Below are positions 1-12,425 of a stretch of DNA of 64,000 bases, one piece after another. The notes under the pieces are model-generated. The model had not been told where the DNA came from and ran no database searches. It was given only the letters and a program-made list of their open reading frames with translations. The stretch's first letter is position 1. Every line of letters begins with the position of its first letter. A program made the position numbers and the translations under genes. The stretch comes from Takakia lepidozioides (Eukaryota; Streptophyta; Takakiopsida; Takakiales; Takakiaceae), in NCBI GenBank assembly GCA_030704615.1, contig CM060731.1, forward strand, positions 63,404,756 to 63,468,755, read 5' to 3'.

Positions 1-1497
1 GTCATTTAGCACATAGCTAATTGTAATCAAGCCATGAAACACTAGGCAAAGGTAACCCAAAGTAGCGCGAAACAGCAAATGAAGTTTGAATTGCAACATG
101 GAGCCTTGAATTAACCAAATTGTAATACAGCGTATAACTAGCTGCACTAATATATATTCATACCTACCTCCATTCGCCATGAACTCACCGCAATACTGGT
201 ATCGGGACCATTCTATGCCTCCGTATACCCAGACTGGTATCGTATGTGTGGCTAAAGACATACTCCCCCCAGTACGTGTATCACATGGGTACACTGGTAT
301 GTTCTTCAATATATATATTCATACCTGTATTCCACACCTAGGTTCAACCAGGTATACCAGTCCAACGCTGGCCTTTCCATCGTTGGTGCATCGTGTTAGT
401 GCTACGAAGGCCATCGCTCACATGCGGAGCGGATGGGAGAGCCAATAATCGAGTCCCTACATTCTGTATGCTGTGAAGGGGCGGAAAGACTTACATCATG
501 CAACGGATTAGTGGGCCAAACTGTGGAGGTCAAATGCGTATCCAGCTTGGCAAATTCTGGCGCCAAAGTTTTGGCAGTGATGGATATGATGCCTCACCAG
601 CTTGCAGGGATGCAGGAGAAAGGTATAGGCATGTAGCTAGACATGGAAATTCACTAAACCGAATGTGCTATTTTCGCCTTTTTTATAACGACATCAGACC
701 GCCTAACGTAGGCACCATCAAACTGTCTCTACCCAGAGTAGGAAGAGCATTAGTGTCTCCTTAAAGGTGAGTCCTTTCGTATAAGCTCATAGATCCATCA
801 AACCACTCAGAGCGGAAACAAGAGTAGTATGTGTACACAATCAACACATGTAAGGTTCTTCATATTGCCATACCAAGCAGCCCTTCAAAGTATGTAAGGA
901 GTCTGGGGTCTTGGTTGAAGTCATAGTTCAGCAGTAAGGTGTCAGCTGTTGCCTGCTCCTCTTTCATGTCCAGGCTTTCTAACCTTATAGGCCTGCTGCT
1001 TTAGGTCAAGATCCAAACTAAACCCTAGTGAGTCATCCCCTTATCCTCCGTTCTAGAAAAAACTATCTGAACGGAATAAAGGGATCTGGCAATTCTCGAG
1101 TGTTGTTAGCCACATTCAAGAAAAGAAAGAGAAAAAGAGGGAGAGAGGTAAAAATCCTCAAGCCTTTCATTTTGAGGTTTCCTAATTCTGAGACAAGGCA
1201 TTGGCTACAGTAGATCAGCCAAGAGAGCAATGTACATCAACTGGATCATGTAGAAGGTGTACACATATACCCTAGTGTGTTGCTGCTACAGGGCCTAGTA
1301 CAAGATATCATGGTTGGCCATCAAATGTCTACCAGCAGAAATGTACGAGCAACTCACAAAACAGTTTCTCAATCACCACGACAGGATTAAGTAATCCAAG
1401 AATAGTCCTAGCCATGTATTCAAGGATAGAAAGGGAGAGAAAGTATGAAGGATAAGACAAATCTTGAGTGTTGTTACAAAGAACACAGCCACATTCA

Positions 1498-1571
<74 letters not shown>

Positions 1572-1713
1572 AACTTGGAAAACCAAACTAGCATTGCTCA
1601 GTAAGACCTAGATCATTAGGAGCTGCTTATATTTAATATCTAGCACTCATCAAGTGAGATGAGACAATGAAAAACAGGCAAAGTTTTCATGTTCTTGCAA
1701 CACTTGCACACAG
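1..1713. other. 5' region without recognised gene
   Basis: No convincing coding exon was found. Two near-identical stretches of the form tatatatattcatacct occur around 149-167 and 310-328, and a GA microsatellite sits at its right end. A weak candidate for the first exon of the downstream PPR gene is 433-622, an ATG-started frame ending in a GT donor with the required phase 1. It has no recognisable motif, so it is not called. Confidence 0.5.
1499..1569. repeat. (GA)n microsatellite
   Basis: About 70 bases of uninterrupted GA dinucleotide. On the opposite strand it reads as CT, the same composition as the 3' tails of the LINE family found elsewhere in the window. No LINE sequence adjoins it here. 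Confidence 0.95.
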
Positions 1714-4700
1714 GCCAAGCAATGGGCATAGGACGGCTCTGGCAGCAATTCTTCTCAGACCCTTCACAGTGGTGGGACAACAGGTTCCACAAGGTGAGGC
1801 TATCTTCATTTAGGATGTGAAGAGATGTTATGATGGTTTGTGACTGAAGCTGGCATGATGTAGTTTGGTTGGATTGCATCTTCAGTTGCTCAGATTATGA
1901 AGTAAATATCTGCATGTTCTCACTATATTATTTGTCCTGCCTTTCAAGCCTTGGGTGTGTCTAGTGAAAAATCTCAATGTTGGTATAAAGAAAGTTGTTC
2001 TTCCTTGTTGGCAGGACATGAAGCAGGATAATCAAGTTTATTCCCTCTTATATGAAAGATGCTTTGGTGGCTTTAGCCGGGTCTATGCGAGGCTGTGGTT
2101 GAAGCTGTGCCTGCTCAGCTGCCCACTGGTGGTTTTCACAGAGAAGTCCAAGCTCACCGGACTTCAGACATAAGCGCACAAAGGAGGCCCTTTGGATGGA
2201 GAGTTGGTCAAACCCTCCCTGGGTGAAAGCAGAGCTGGCTGCCATGGTACAACGTCAAGCACAATGTGGTGATGTGAGGACACTATGTAAGGCAGGGAGA
2301 CTGAAAGAGGCCCTGTGTATTTTAAACCAAGTAGACACTTTTGCAGACTCCAATACATATGCTTGTCTCTTGCAGGTTTGCATCAACAGGCAAGGCCTAG
2401 CAGAGGGAAAGCAGGTGCATGCTCACATCATCCAAAGTGGGTTCAAGCCAAACATCTTTCTACTCAACACCCTTGTAAACATGTATGCAAAGTGCGGGAG
2501 TGTGGTGGCTGCACGCCAAGTGTTTGATGAAATGCCTGAACATGATATGGTTACGTGGAATATAATGATAGCAGGATATGCAAAGCATGGATGTGGTAGG
2601 GATGCCATTGGGATCTATGAGCAAATGATACAGGAAGGGGTGTTACCCGACAGGGTCACATTTATTTGTGTTCTCAAAGCATGTGCTAGTCAGGCAGCCC
2701 TGGAAAAGGGCATAACGGTCCACTCTGATATGCTCAAATCTGGAATTGAGATAGACATCACTCTAGAGAATACCCTTGTCGACATGTATGCCAAATGTGG
2801 GAGCTTAAGGATATCGCGTCAGGTGTTCGACAATATGGCTAAGCGAGATGTGGTGTCATGGAATGCAATGGTCACAGGATATGTTCTGAATGGTTGTGAG
2901 AGGGAGGCTTTCGAGATGTATGAGCAAATGATCCAGGAAGAAGTGACACCCAATGAGGTCACTTTCATTTGCCTTCTCAAGGTGTGTGCCAGTGTGGCAG
3001 CCCTGACTAAGGGCATAAAGGTTCACGCTGCCATCATCAAAGCTGGAATTACACCAGATATCATTTTGGAAAGTACCCTTGTTGACATGTATGCAAAATG
3101 CGGGAGCATAACTGATGCGCGTCGAGTGTTTGACACAATGGCTAGACGAGACGTAGTGTCTTGGAATGTGATGATAGCAGGATATGGTCAGCATGGATGC
3201 ACTAGGGAGAGCCTCGAACTATTTGAAGAAATGCAACAGGAAGGCTTGAAGCCGACTGTGGCCTCATGGAACGCGATGATCACAGGATACGCCCAGCATG
3301 GAGCTGGTAGGGATGCTTTGGAGATGTATGGGAAAATGATACAAGAAGGGGTGACGCCTGACAGTGTCACATACATTTCTGTCCTCAATGCATGTGCCAG
3401 CCTGGCAGCACTGGAGGAGGGAAAAGTGGTCCATGCTGACATTATCAAAGCTGGAATTGCACGGGATGTCATACTGGATACTGCCCTTGCTGACATGTAT
3501 GCTAAATGCGGGAGCATGAAGGATGCACGCCAAGTGTTTGACAATATGGGTCAACGAAATGTGGTCTCATGGAACGCAATGATTGCAGGATATTTTCAAC
3601 ATGGGTGTGCTAGGGACGCCCCGCAACTATTGAAACAAATGCAACAGGAAGGCCTGAAGCCGGATGTGGTCTCATGGAATGCCATGATCGCAGGATATGC
3701 TCAGCATGGGTGTGAAGGGGAGGCTTTGGCAACATATGGGCAAATGATCGGGGAGGGGGTGGCACCGGACAAGGTCACATTTATTTGCATTCTCAATGCG
3801 TGTGCCAGCCTGGCAGCCCTGGAGAAGGGCCGAGAGGTCCATGCTGACGTCATCAGATGTGGAGTTGTGGCGGATGTCATTCTGGAGACTGCCCTTGCTG
3901 ATATGTATGCCAAATGCGGGAGCATGAAGGATGCACGTCAAGTGTTTGACAATATGAGACAACAAAATGTGGTCACATGGAGTGCGATGATTGCTGGGTA
4001 TGCTCGGCATGGGGGTGGTAGGGAGGCCCTCCAACTATTTGAACAAATGCAACAGGGAGGCTTGAAGCCAAATGGTATCACCTTTATATGTGTCCTCTCT
4101 GCATGTAGCCATATGGGTCTAGTGAATGAAGGGTATTACTACTTTAATTCCATGATCCAAGATCATGGCCTTACCCCTACAGTGGAGCATTTTGGCTGCA
4201 TGGTAGACCTTCTTGGTCGTGCAGGGCGGTTGGAGGAGGCGGAGGAATTCATTAACGAAATGTCAATTGAACCAGATACTTCAGTGTGGGGGGCCTTACT
4301 TGGTGCATGCAGAATTCATGGCAATGTGGCGGTAGCTGAACGTGCAACAAAATGCCTTCTCAAGTTGGATCCAGGGCAAGCTGCAACATATGTACTACTA
4401 TCGAACATCTATGCCGCTGCTGGCAGGTGGTATGACACAGCAAAGGTGAGAAAAATGATGGAGGTCAGAGGTGTCAGAAAGGTGCCGGGGCACAGCTGCA
4501 TTGATGTGAAAAAACAGGTCCATACATTCGTTGTAGATGACAAAATGCACCCACAAATTGAGGAAATTCATGCTGAGCTGAAGAGATTGTCTGGGCCACT
4601 GAAGAAAGCTGGGTATGTGCCTGACACTCGCTTCATATTGCATGATGTGGAGGAGGATCAAAAAGGGTTTTGTCTTTGCTACCACAGTGAGAAGCTGGCC

Positions 4701-4892
4701 ATTGCCTTTGGGCTGATCAGCACACCCCCTGGGACAACTCTCCGCATCATCAAGAACCTTCGGATGTGTGGTGACTGCCACACGGCCACCAAGTTCATCA
4801 CAATGGTTGTTGGGCGAGCAGTCGTTGTTCGGGATGCCAACCGCTTTCACCACTTCCAAGATGGGGGTTGTTCCTGCGGAGATTACTGGTGA
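1714..4892 (+). CDS. PDF-motif / PPR-DYW fusion protein (gene 1)
   Basis: Predicted organellar RNA-editing factor. Exon 2142-4892 encodes about 916 residues: PLS-type pentatricopeptide repeats (recurring MYAKCGS, DARQVFD and SWNAMIAGY blocks), E/E+ region, then a DYW deaminase domain with HSE at 4683-4691, CGDCH, and C-terminal CSCGDYW. The zinc and catalytic residues look intact. The frame is open upstream of the first ATG (2196) back to a CAG acceptor at 2139-2141 and reads SPDFRHKRTKEALWM then NPPWVKAEL, the second half of an OSB PDF motif. The first half, LWQQFFSDPSQWWDNRFHK, is an 80-nt exon at 1714-1793 ending AAG|GTGAGG; phases match (intron 1794-2141). The start codon lies further upstream and was not found. 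PDF and DYW functions are known from their families; the fusion is inferred. The tandem paralogue is at 5988-9883. Confidence 0.85.
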
Positions 4893-5987
4893 AACAAAGC
4901 AACATGCATAAAAAACTTTGCCTCAAACCTGGCCTGGGGAGAGAGGTGATAATATTGCTTCTGTGACCCCCCAGTGAAGTCAGTGAATACCTTTTTGGAG
5001 AGGTTGTCAGCAAGGTACACAATGTATGGTTAGCAGGGGCATTCTCCTCTTGGTGTCAAAATGGCGGGGCTTCCAACCCAGCTTTACCATCATCTACTCT
5101 ATAACACGAAACAACACTCTTGATTCATCAAGAAAACCCCAGCAAGTCCAGCAATGTTTCATCCTAATCTACACCAAATCACCAAATCATTATTTGGAGC
5201 TTTTAGCTCCCTATAACCCACATGTGACTTAACCTACTTCATCCTGTGGCGCTTCAAGGAGTTGTTGTTTGTGTCCAAATTCTAACAACCCTATCTCTAG
5301 AGGCCGATCATGTTTTCCATCCCTCAGACAGTGTGTGATACTCTCCCCCTTAGTCAAAAGTTTAAAGCTACATGGATAAAGAGGGCCTTGTCTTGAACCA
5401 TAGATATTCCTCTCAAATATTTATGAGTACAATCCTTGTCGAACAAGATGTAGAACAAGCAAAGATCCATCCTGAGGCACCAACCTCTGCATGGGACTGA
5501 CTGCTGAGACTCCACGAAAGAGTTGAGAGTGATATCTTCTTTGAATAAGCTCAAGTTGTTCACTAGCCTATGTCTCGCGCCATTATCATTCCAGCCTCTC
5601 AGCCTGAAAATGGAGTTTTTCATCATATATAGTCAAAAGGTGAAGTAGCTTCTTCTCTGTCTTCTTACTTGTACAAAAGATTGATGTGGTGTCCCACCTT
5701 TTAGTAGGGACTCAGTAGACACCATAAACAGATTACATACCAAAGGCATTCAGAAGGAAACATGAGGGCAAGTAGTGGAAATCTATCATAAAGTTTCCCT
5801 CTTGGGGTGCTTGTGCAGCACATAGTGAAGGAAACATGGCAGCCTTGAGAGGGAACTTTGTGAGCCGTGAGGCAAACAGACAAGAGCCCCAACCCCAAGG
5901 CAGACGATCGTCCCACAGGCATAGTTGGATGAATATGAGAAACGAAAAAATCAAGTCTATTGAGTCGAGGAGGAGCGAGGGAGAGCG
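4893..5987. other. Intergenic, between PPR paralogues
   Basis: No coding sequence recognised. The first 150 bases resemble the 3' flank of the second PPR gene (shared cagtgaagtca and gttgtcaagg-like stretches), which suggests that the tandem duplication included flanking DNA. Confidence 0.5.
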
Positions 5988-8900
5988 ATGGCAGCGAGCT
6001 CGGCCGCCTCGGTGCAGGCGCAGGGAGGGGCCATGCCCACGGTCTTGTCTTCTCTTTGCACTCAAGGGGATGGAAGCAGCACGTCATGCAGCAGAGGAGC
6101 TGGGCAGGCTGTGGAGGGAGCATCGACATCCACCTTGGCAATGCCTTGTCCCAAACCTCTGAGAGAGGTGGCTATGACTCCTCCCCAGTCTCCAGGGGTA
6201 GCCAAGAGAGGTATGGGCGGGAAAATTCGCTCCTTTTTCATTGTTTTTCCTCTTTCAGGTCTGTAAACTACTTGTGTAGGAGTGATCCAAGCTTCATACT
6301 GCCTTGACCCATCTTGCATATTCCGCAACCCGCTTGATCGCAAATGTTCATACGTAAGTTTTACCGCACCGTTGTCCTTCATCCATGTTCTCCTTCACTG
6401 TCTGCTGATTTCGGAATTTTTGGATGTGCTTATCTTTTTTCTCTTCATTGTATCCGTGTTCGAAGAATTGCTTGCACTGCAAGTATCAAGAGGTGCAAGC
6501 ATTTTATACCACTTCTTCATGTAGAAGGCAATCATGATGTGAAGGAAACAATTGCCAGTCATACTGAGGGATGGATCTCTCATTGACAATTCCCTGGGAA
6601 TGTTGGCTATGACAGGGCATAGTCCCGGAGCCCAGTTGTGGGGCCACCAATATATGGAACTCGGTCCGCAAACGCCATAGTGCTCGTCCACAGCTATCGA
6701 CAATCTGGTTGCCGGGAATTATGTATTGATTTAAGGACTGGTATTGACATCGCGCTAGGAAAGTTTTGTGCTGATTAATGCCTTGAGAGAGGGAGTGTGA
6801 AATACGGACATCTATCGAAAGCCTACACTAGCCTTCCTCAACGAGACCTAAGTCAATTAGAAGCTGTTAAAGGCCCATGTTCAGCAGTAGGGATCTTAAT
6901 AAAGACCGATGCAAATTTTGTGTATTTCCTGCATGCAGGACAAATAAACAGTAAAGAACGACTCTGGCTGGAGTTCTTCTCAGATCCGTCACAGTTGTGG
7001 GACAACAGGTTTGATAAGGTGAGGCCACCTTCATTTTTTTGGGAGGGATGTGGCTTAAGCTGCCATGATGGTGTTGTCTGGAGATGTTTTGCGGACTGGA
7101 TTGTATCTCCAGCCCCTTCAATTGTTTCCAATTTTTTTCGTGGTTGGGAAAAAGCGGCAGAAGCATTCTTTTCTGTTGCCATCATTAATTTGTTCATTGT
7201 TCCTCCTGTTACTTGAAAGATGCTTCGATTCTGGTGGTCGTAGCGGTCTATGTGAGGTTCTGGTGGAAACCACGCCTGCTCATCTGCCCACTTCTGGTTT
7301 TCACAGAGAAGTCCAACATCGCCAGACTTCCGATGTAAGTGCACAAATGAAGCCCTTTGGATTGGTTGCCGCTGGAACCCTTCCTGGCTGAAAGCAGTGC
7401 TAGCTGCCAGGACACAAGGTGGAGAAAAATTGGATAAAATAGTCAGCGAGTCTTCAAGCACTTGTGGGCATGTGAGGACACTATGTAAGACAGGACGATT
7501 GAAAGAGGCGCTGCACATTTTGCACAAACAGGGGATTTCTGCGGACTCCCATACGTATGTCTGTCTGTTACAGGAGTGTATGAAAATTAATAACCTTGAG
7601 ATGGGTAACCAGGTGCATGTCCACATTAGACATTTTGGATTCAGACCTGCCATTATTGTACTCAACACCCTTGTCAACATGTATGCCAAATGCGGCAGCG
7701 TGGTGTCTGCACGCCAAGTGTTTGACAAAATGCCTGAACGAGATGTCTTTACATGGACCATAATGATAGCAGGATACGTGAAGCATGGATGTGGTGGGGA
7801 GGCTCTTGACATGTATCAGCAAATGATACAGGAAGGTGTCAAACCCAACAATGTCACATTCATCAGTGTTATCAAGGCATGTGCCAGCCTAGGAGCCCTG
7901 GAAAAGGGCAAGAGGGTCCATTCTGACATCATGAAAGCTGGCATTGTGTCGTGTATCAATTTGGAGAATACCCTTGTTCACATGTATGCCAAGTGTGGGA
8001 GTGTGAGGGATGCACGTCAAGTGTTTGACAGTATGGCTAAACGAGATGTGATCTCATGGAATGCAATGATCACAGGATATGCTCAACATGGGTGTGGTAT
8101 GGAGGCTTTGATGATTTATGACCAAATGACATGGGGAGGGGTGACACCCAACATTGTCACGTTCATTTGCATTCTCAATGCATGTGGCAGCATTGTTGCC
8201 CTCCAAAAGGGGAAAGAGATCCATACAGATATCATCAAAGCTCGAATTACACCAGATAAAATTCTAGAAACTGCCCTTGCTGTCATGTATGCCAAATGTG
8301 GAAACATGAAGGATGCGCGTGAAGTGTTTGAGAATATGGCTGAATGCGATGTGGTCTCATGGAGTGCTATGATTGCAGGGTATGCTGAACTTGGGTGCAG
8401 TATGGAGGCTTTTGAGATGTATGACCAAATGATACAGAAAGGGGTGATGCCTGACAAGGTCACGTTCATTTGTGTTCTCAATGCGTGTGCCAACTTGGCA
8501 GCCTTGGAAAAGGGCAAGGAGATCCATGCTGAGATAATCAAAGCTGGAATTGCCCCATATATCAATTTGGGGAATGCTATTATTCACATGTATGCTAAAT
8601 GTGGGAACATGAATGATGCGCGTCAAGTGTTTGACAGTATGGCTGAACGAGATGTGGTCTCATGGAATGCAATGATTGGAGGCTATGCTCAGCATGGTGG
8701 GTTTGGTATGGAGGCTTTAGAGATGTATGAAGGAATGATCCGGGAAGGAGTGACCCCCAACAAGGTCACATTCATTTGCATTCTCTCTGCATGTGCCAGC
8801 CTTGCAGCCCTGAAAAAGGGCAAAGAGGTCCATGCTGACATCATTAAAGCTGGTATCGAGCCAGATATTAATTTGGAGAATACCCTTGTGAGCACGTATG

Positions 8901-9883
8901 CCAAATGTGGGAGTGTAAAGGATGCGAATCAAGTGTTTGACTGTATGGTTGAACAGGATGTGGTCTCATGGAATGCCATGATTGCAGGATATGGTCAGCA
9001 TGGATGTGGTAGGGAGGCCCTTCAACTTTTTGAACAGATGCAACAGGAAGGCTTGGAGCCAGATAGTGTCACCTTCATCTGTCTTCTCTCTGCATGTAGC
9101 CATGTGGGTCTAGTGGATGAAGGCCATCACTACTTTGATTCAATGAGTCAAGATCATGGGGTCACTCCTACGGCAGAGCATTTTTGCTGCATGGTGGACC
9201 TTCTTGGCCGTGCAGGACTATTGGACGAGGCAGAGGATGTAATTAACAAAATGCCAATCAAACCAGATGCGGCGGTGTGGGGAGCCTTGCTTGGTGCCTG
9301 CAGGATCCATGAGAATGTTGAGGTAGGAGAACGTGTGGCAAAATGCCTTCGTGAGTGGGATCCACATGATGCTGCATCTTATGTGCTGCTATCAAACATC
9401 TATGCTGCTGTTGGCAGGTGGGATGATACAGCGAAGTTGAGGAAAATGATGCAGGACGAAGGTGTCAGAAAGGAGCCAGGGCAAAGCTGTATTGAGGTGG
9501 ACAGCCAGGTGCACACATTTGTTGGAGAGGATGAATTGCATCCACAAATTGAGGATATCCATGCTGAACTGAAGAAATTGTCTTGGCAGATGAAGGAGGC
9601 TGGGTATGTGCCTGACACACATTTTGTCTTGGGTGATGTGGAGGAGGAACAAAAGGGTTTTTTCCTTTGCCACAACAGTGAGAAGCTGGCCATTGCTTTT
9701 GGACTGATCAGCACACCCCCTGGGACTTGTATCCGTGTCATGAAAAATGTTCGGGTGTGTTGTGACTGCCACAGCACCACAAAGTTCATCTCAAAGATAG
9801 TTGGCCGGGTTATTGTTGTACGGGATGCCAACCGCTTTCACCACTTCCAAGACGGGCTTTGTTCTTGTGGGGATTACTGGTGA
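5988..9883 (+). CDS. PDF-motif / PPR-DYW fusion protein (gene 2)
   Basis: Tandem paralogue of the gene at 1714-4892. Proposed exons: 5988-6210 (Ala/Ser-rich 74-residue N-terminus resembling an organelle transit peptide), 6939-7018 (80 nt, [20 protein letters not shown]) and 7307-9883 ([24 protein letters not shown], then PPR-DYW). Donors are AGAG|GTATGG and AAG|GTGAGG; acceptors are TGCAG and TCACAG; phases 1 and 0 agree, giving about 959 residues. The third exon has no early ATG: its frame runs from the acceptor through the PDF half straight into the PPR tract, so the upstream exons are needed for a start. The terminus is CSCGDYW with CCDCH present, but the deaminase HSE reads NSE (9674-9682), so catalysis is doubtful. 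The first exon is the least certain part. Confidence 0.8.
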
Positions 9884-10081
9884 GACAAGCAACGTAAATG
9901 ACAGACTGCCGCCTTCAAACATTTCTGTGAAACGGTAAATTGATATATCCTATTTCTCATAAGCATAGAGGAAAGTTGAAAGAAGTTCAGCAGCAGTGAA
10001 GTCATTTGATACTTTGTTGCAGAGCAGTTGTCAAGAGATCTTGCATGGTATGCATGCTGAAAAATTTGAAGTCAGTGATTT

Positions 10082-10172
10082 ATCAATAGTTCGGTGAGCA
10101 ATTGTTGTACAGGAAGCCAACTGTTTCAGTACTTCGAAGAGGGAATCGGTTGTTGTGGGGATTACCAGTAGT
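10082..10172 (+). pseudogene. Degenerate DYW C-terminal tail
   Basis: About 90 bases resemble the last 30 codons of the PPR gene ending at 9883. The readable parts are AIVVQEAN, then after a frameshift YFEEGIGCCGDY, followed by Q and a stop where W would be. An in-frame stop lies near its start. It is probably what remains of a third tandem PPR copy or a partial duplication of gene 2. No PPR repeats are visible before it. Confidence 0.55.
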
Positions 10173-10599
10173 ATTATCATATCCAACATTGGCATGAAGA
10201 AAATCCTAGACTTGAAAGTTGTGTATCCAAGAAGGTTGAACAAGGGGATTCTGAAAGATTGTGGAAACACAGGCTTCAGTTACTTCAGAAATGACACAGG
10301 GAGGGTTGATGTACTGTGCTATCACTCAGCTAATGATGAACTTGGCATAGGGTGAAAACTGTGAGCATGATCAAGAATCGAAGATAAACTTACCCACGAT
10401 TTTAGCTTCTAACGCATTTATTTCAGTGTGGCAAAGGGTCCTAGTCACGATTAATGTTTGAAATCTTTATTATAGTTGGAGATGCTGAAAAGAGGGTTGA
10501 GAGTCTGAGATGAAAGTAAAATGCATGTGGTATGTCAACTAACCTCTACGTTCTCTACTAGACTCCTTTTTCAGCATGATATCGACATCTGTGTGCAAA

Positions 10600-10905
10600 C
10601 TGAGAACTCAAAGATTTCTGTGAGGGCATCTTGGATTTATGGCTTTCCCAGTCCATGTGGCAGCTGCACGCAGTAGTGGATCTAAAGATCCGCGCTTCTT
10701 CATCAGCTTCAAGGCCTGCTTCCGCCAACCCTGGTGCAAGGTTTGGAAGGCCTGGGATGTTGTCAGTGGCATCCCCAGCACCTGAGGCATCACAGTGTAA
10801 ATGAAATACCACATGCCAGTGAGGGTTAATCAGTACAGGTGTAGTTGTCACTGACAATGTAAGTTCTTCAAAAGCCTGTTGACATTCAGCTGTCTATGCA
10901 AACAT
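10600..10905 (-). mobile_element. Ty3/gypsy RT-RNase H relic
   Basis: Reading the minus strand, the frame gives AECQQAFEEL, then TTTPVLINPHW, then VFHLHCDASGAG. This is the well-known junction between reverse transcriptase and RNase H of Ty3/gypsy polyproteins. A stop precedes it where a Trp is expected, and similarity fades after the CDAS motif. No LTRs or other pol domains were seen nearby, so it is an isolated relic. Confidence 0.65.
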
Positions 10906-11719
10906 TGCAGACATCTCCAACCAAGATCAAAATTAGGGGAGAAGTGATGTAGTGCTACATGATGCTGGAGTGTGTAGACAGACAAGTGCCCAAATTCGGG
11001 TAGGGGGAGCATGTGGAGCTAAGGAGAGAGATCACCACAAGGACATGACAAAGAGCATGGAATCCATGGATCAACTGCAGTCACACGTGTAAGTTGGCTT
11101 CAAGACCTATGGGGGTGTGAGCCCTCACCGGCGGTACTTGTTGCGCCTAGCTTTGTATGTGGGCATCAACGCCTGTCTGTACTCATTTCCTCTCTCTCCA
11201 TCCATCATGGGTCATGGTTCACCACAGTGAACAACAACCACATCCACACTGCCTTCAGCCTCCCTGTCACCTTTCATAGCAAGGTGGGTGCATGTCAACC
11301 AAGTACAATCTTTTTCTTGGCCCTCTCTCACTCCAAAATCCTCTGTTCTTCTTTAGTGCACCACCAATTTCCAGAATTCTACCTATTTCTCCACTATTGA
11401 GCTTTATGTCGCCGGCTGCTGGAACTTGTGTGCTGACATTTGTTGATTCTGAGGGCGCAAGATTAAGGGACAAGGCTGCCAGACTGACTCAACAGCGAAT
11501 GTGAGGGGGCTGACATGGAGTAAGGGATGCAGCATTGAACCGGCCTCCATAGAGCACCTTCTCTCATATCAGTCCTTCCCAGGATGCATTAAAGATATTG
11601 TCTGGCTGTCAATGTTCAACCCAAGACAATTCAGTGTGGTATTGCAAAATATTCCTCACAGCACGTGCCATCTGCGAACTTGAGCTCTTGCTCACCTCAG
11701 CAGAAATGTGGCAGGGGAA
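10906..11719. other. No recognised feature
   Basis: Short open frames on both strands lack recognisable motifs or splice support. It is probably decayed repeat sequence. Confidence 0.4.
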
Positions 11720-12425
11720 AAGAGAATGTATTCATAAGACATTGTTTGCCGTAGCATGCAGGGGAGAAGAGAGAGTGTACGATTATCGTAGCTTGTGGCC
11801 ATGGATCCTGAGCCCAGTTTGGGTGGAACAAATGATTTCCTCTAGAATGCCCTTCACACAAGCATCAATCTGCCATGTGTGAGCGGCCCAGCAATTATAT
11901 CCCAAAGGGCCGAGAAAATGAATACCGTCTTCAGGCTGCCTGCATGTGAAATCAAAGGTCCACCGAGAAACCCCATTGTCCGTTTAATGAAATTGGAGTC
12001 CAAACAATTCGAATCCTCTTCTTGTGCTTGGCACTGAGAAGCATCAGCTGCATTTGTCAGACACTTCATGAGAGCCACAAGGGTGAATGTGAGAAATCGC
12101 ACACTTTAGCACTGGCTGCAAATATTGGGGTAATGCCCCCACATGCGCATGGCAATCTGGACACCAAGGGGTGAATCCTTGTGGGAAACTCATAGCTTTG
12201 GTGCTGGCCAAGGCATTGCACCTGCACTCTGTTAATAACAGTAAGGCAATGACAATCTCCATTTCCTCTCTGCATCTGTTTATTGCTCAGAGGGAGACTC
12301 GCCATCCTTAGTCTAGACCCTTCAGATCATCCTTTTTGGTGGCATCACCCACCTTTTACCCAAAACCCTCGCTCTGGCATCTTCAATGGGCTGATTAATG
12401 AAAACATTGACGAGCAGTTGGGAGA
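11720..12425 (-). mobile_element. Decayed LINE 3' region
   Basis: The minus strand matches, with many changes, the 3' part of the LINE at 48066-51125. Seen are the terminal stretch with cataagacattgtttgccgtag, the zinc-knuckle region (aaaatgaataccgtcttcagg), and further in a segment matching the reverse-transcriptase VGDTTIP region (ggtggcatcacccacc). Internal parts are deleted. It abuts the F-box pseudogene starting near 12428. Confidence 0.7.

Noticed and set aside
1329-1594. Open frames with long Ser-Leu or Leu-Ser runs on the minus strand
   Set aside because: They are translations of the GA/CT microsatellite and have no other support.
2400-4034. Many antisense open frames over the PPR genes
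   Set aside because: Shadow frames caused by the regular codon pattern of PPR repeats.
5701-6382. Minus-strand and alternative-frame proteins near 5.7-6.4 kb
   Set aside because: Overlap with the proposed first exon of PPR gene 2 and lack any domain.
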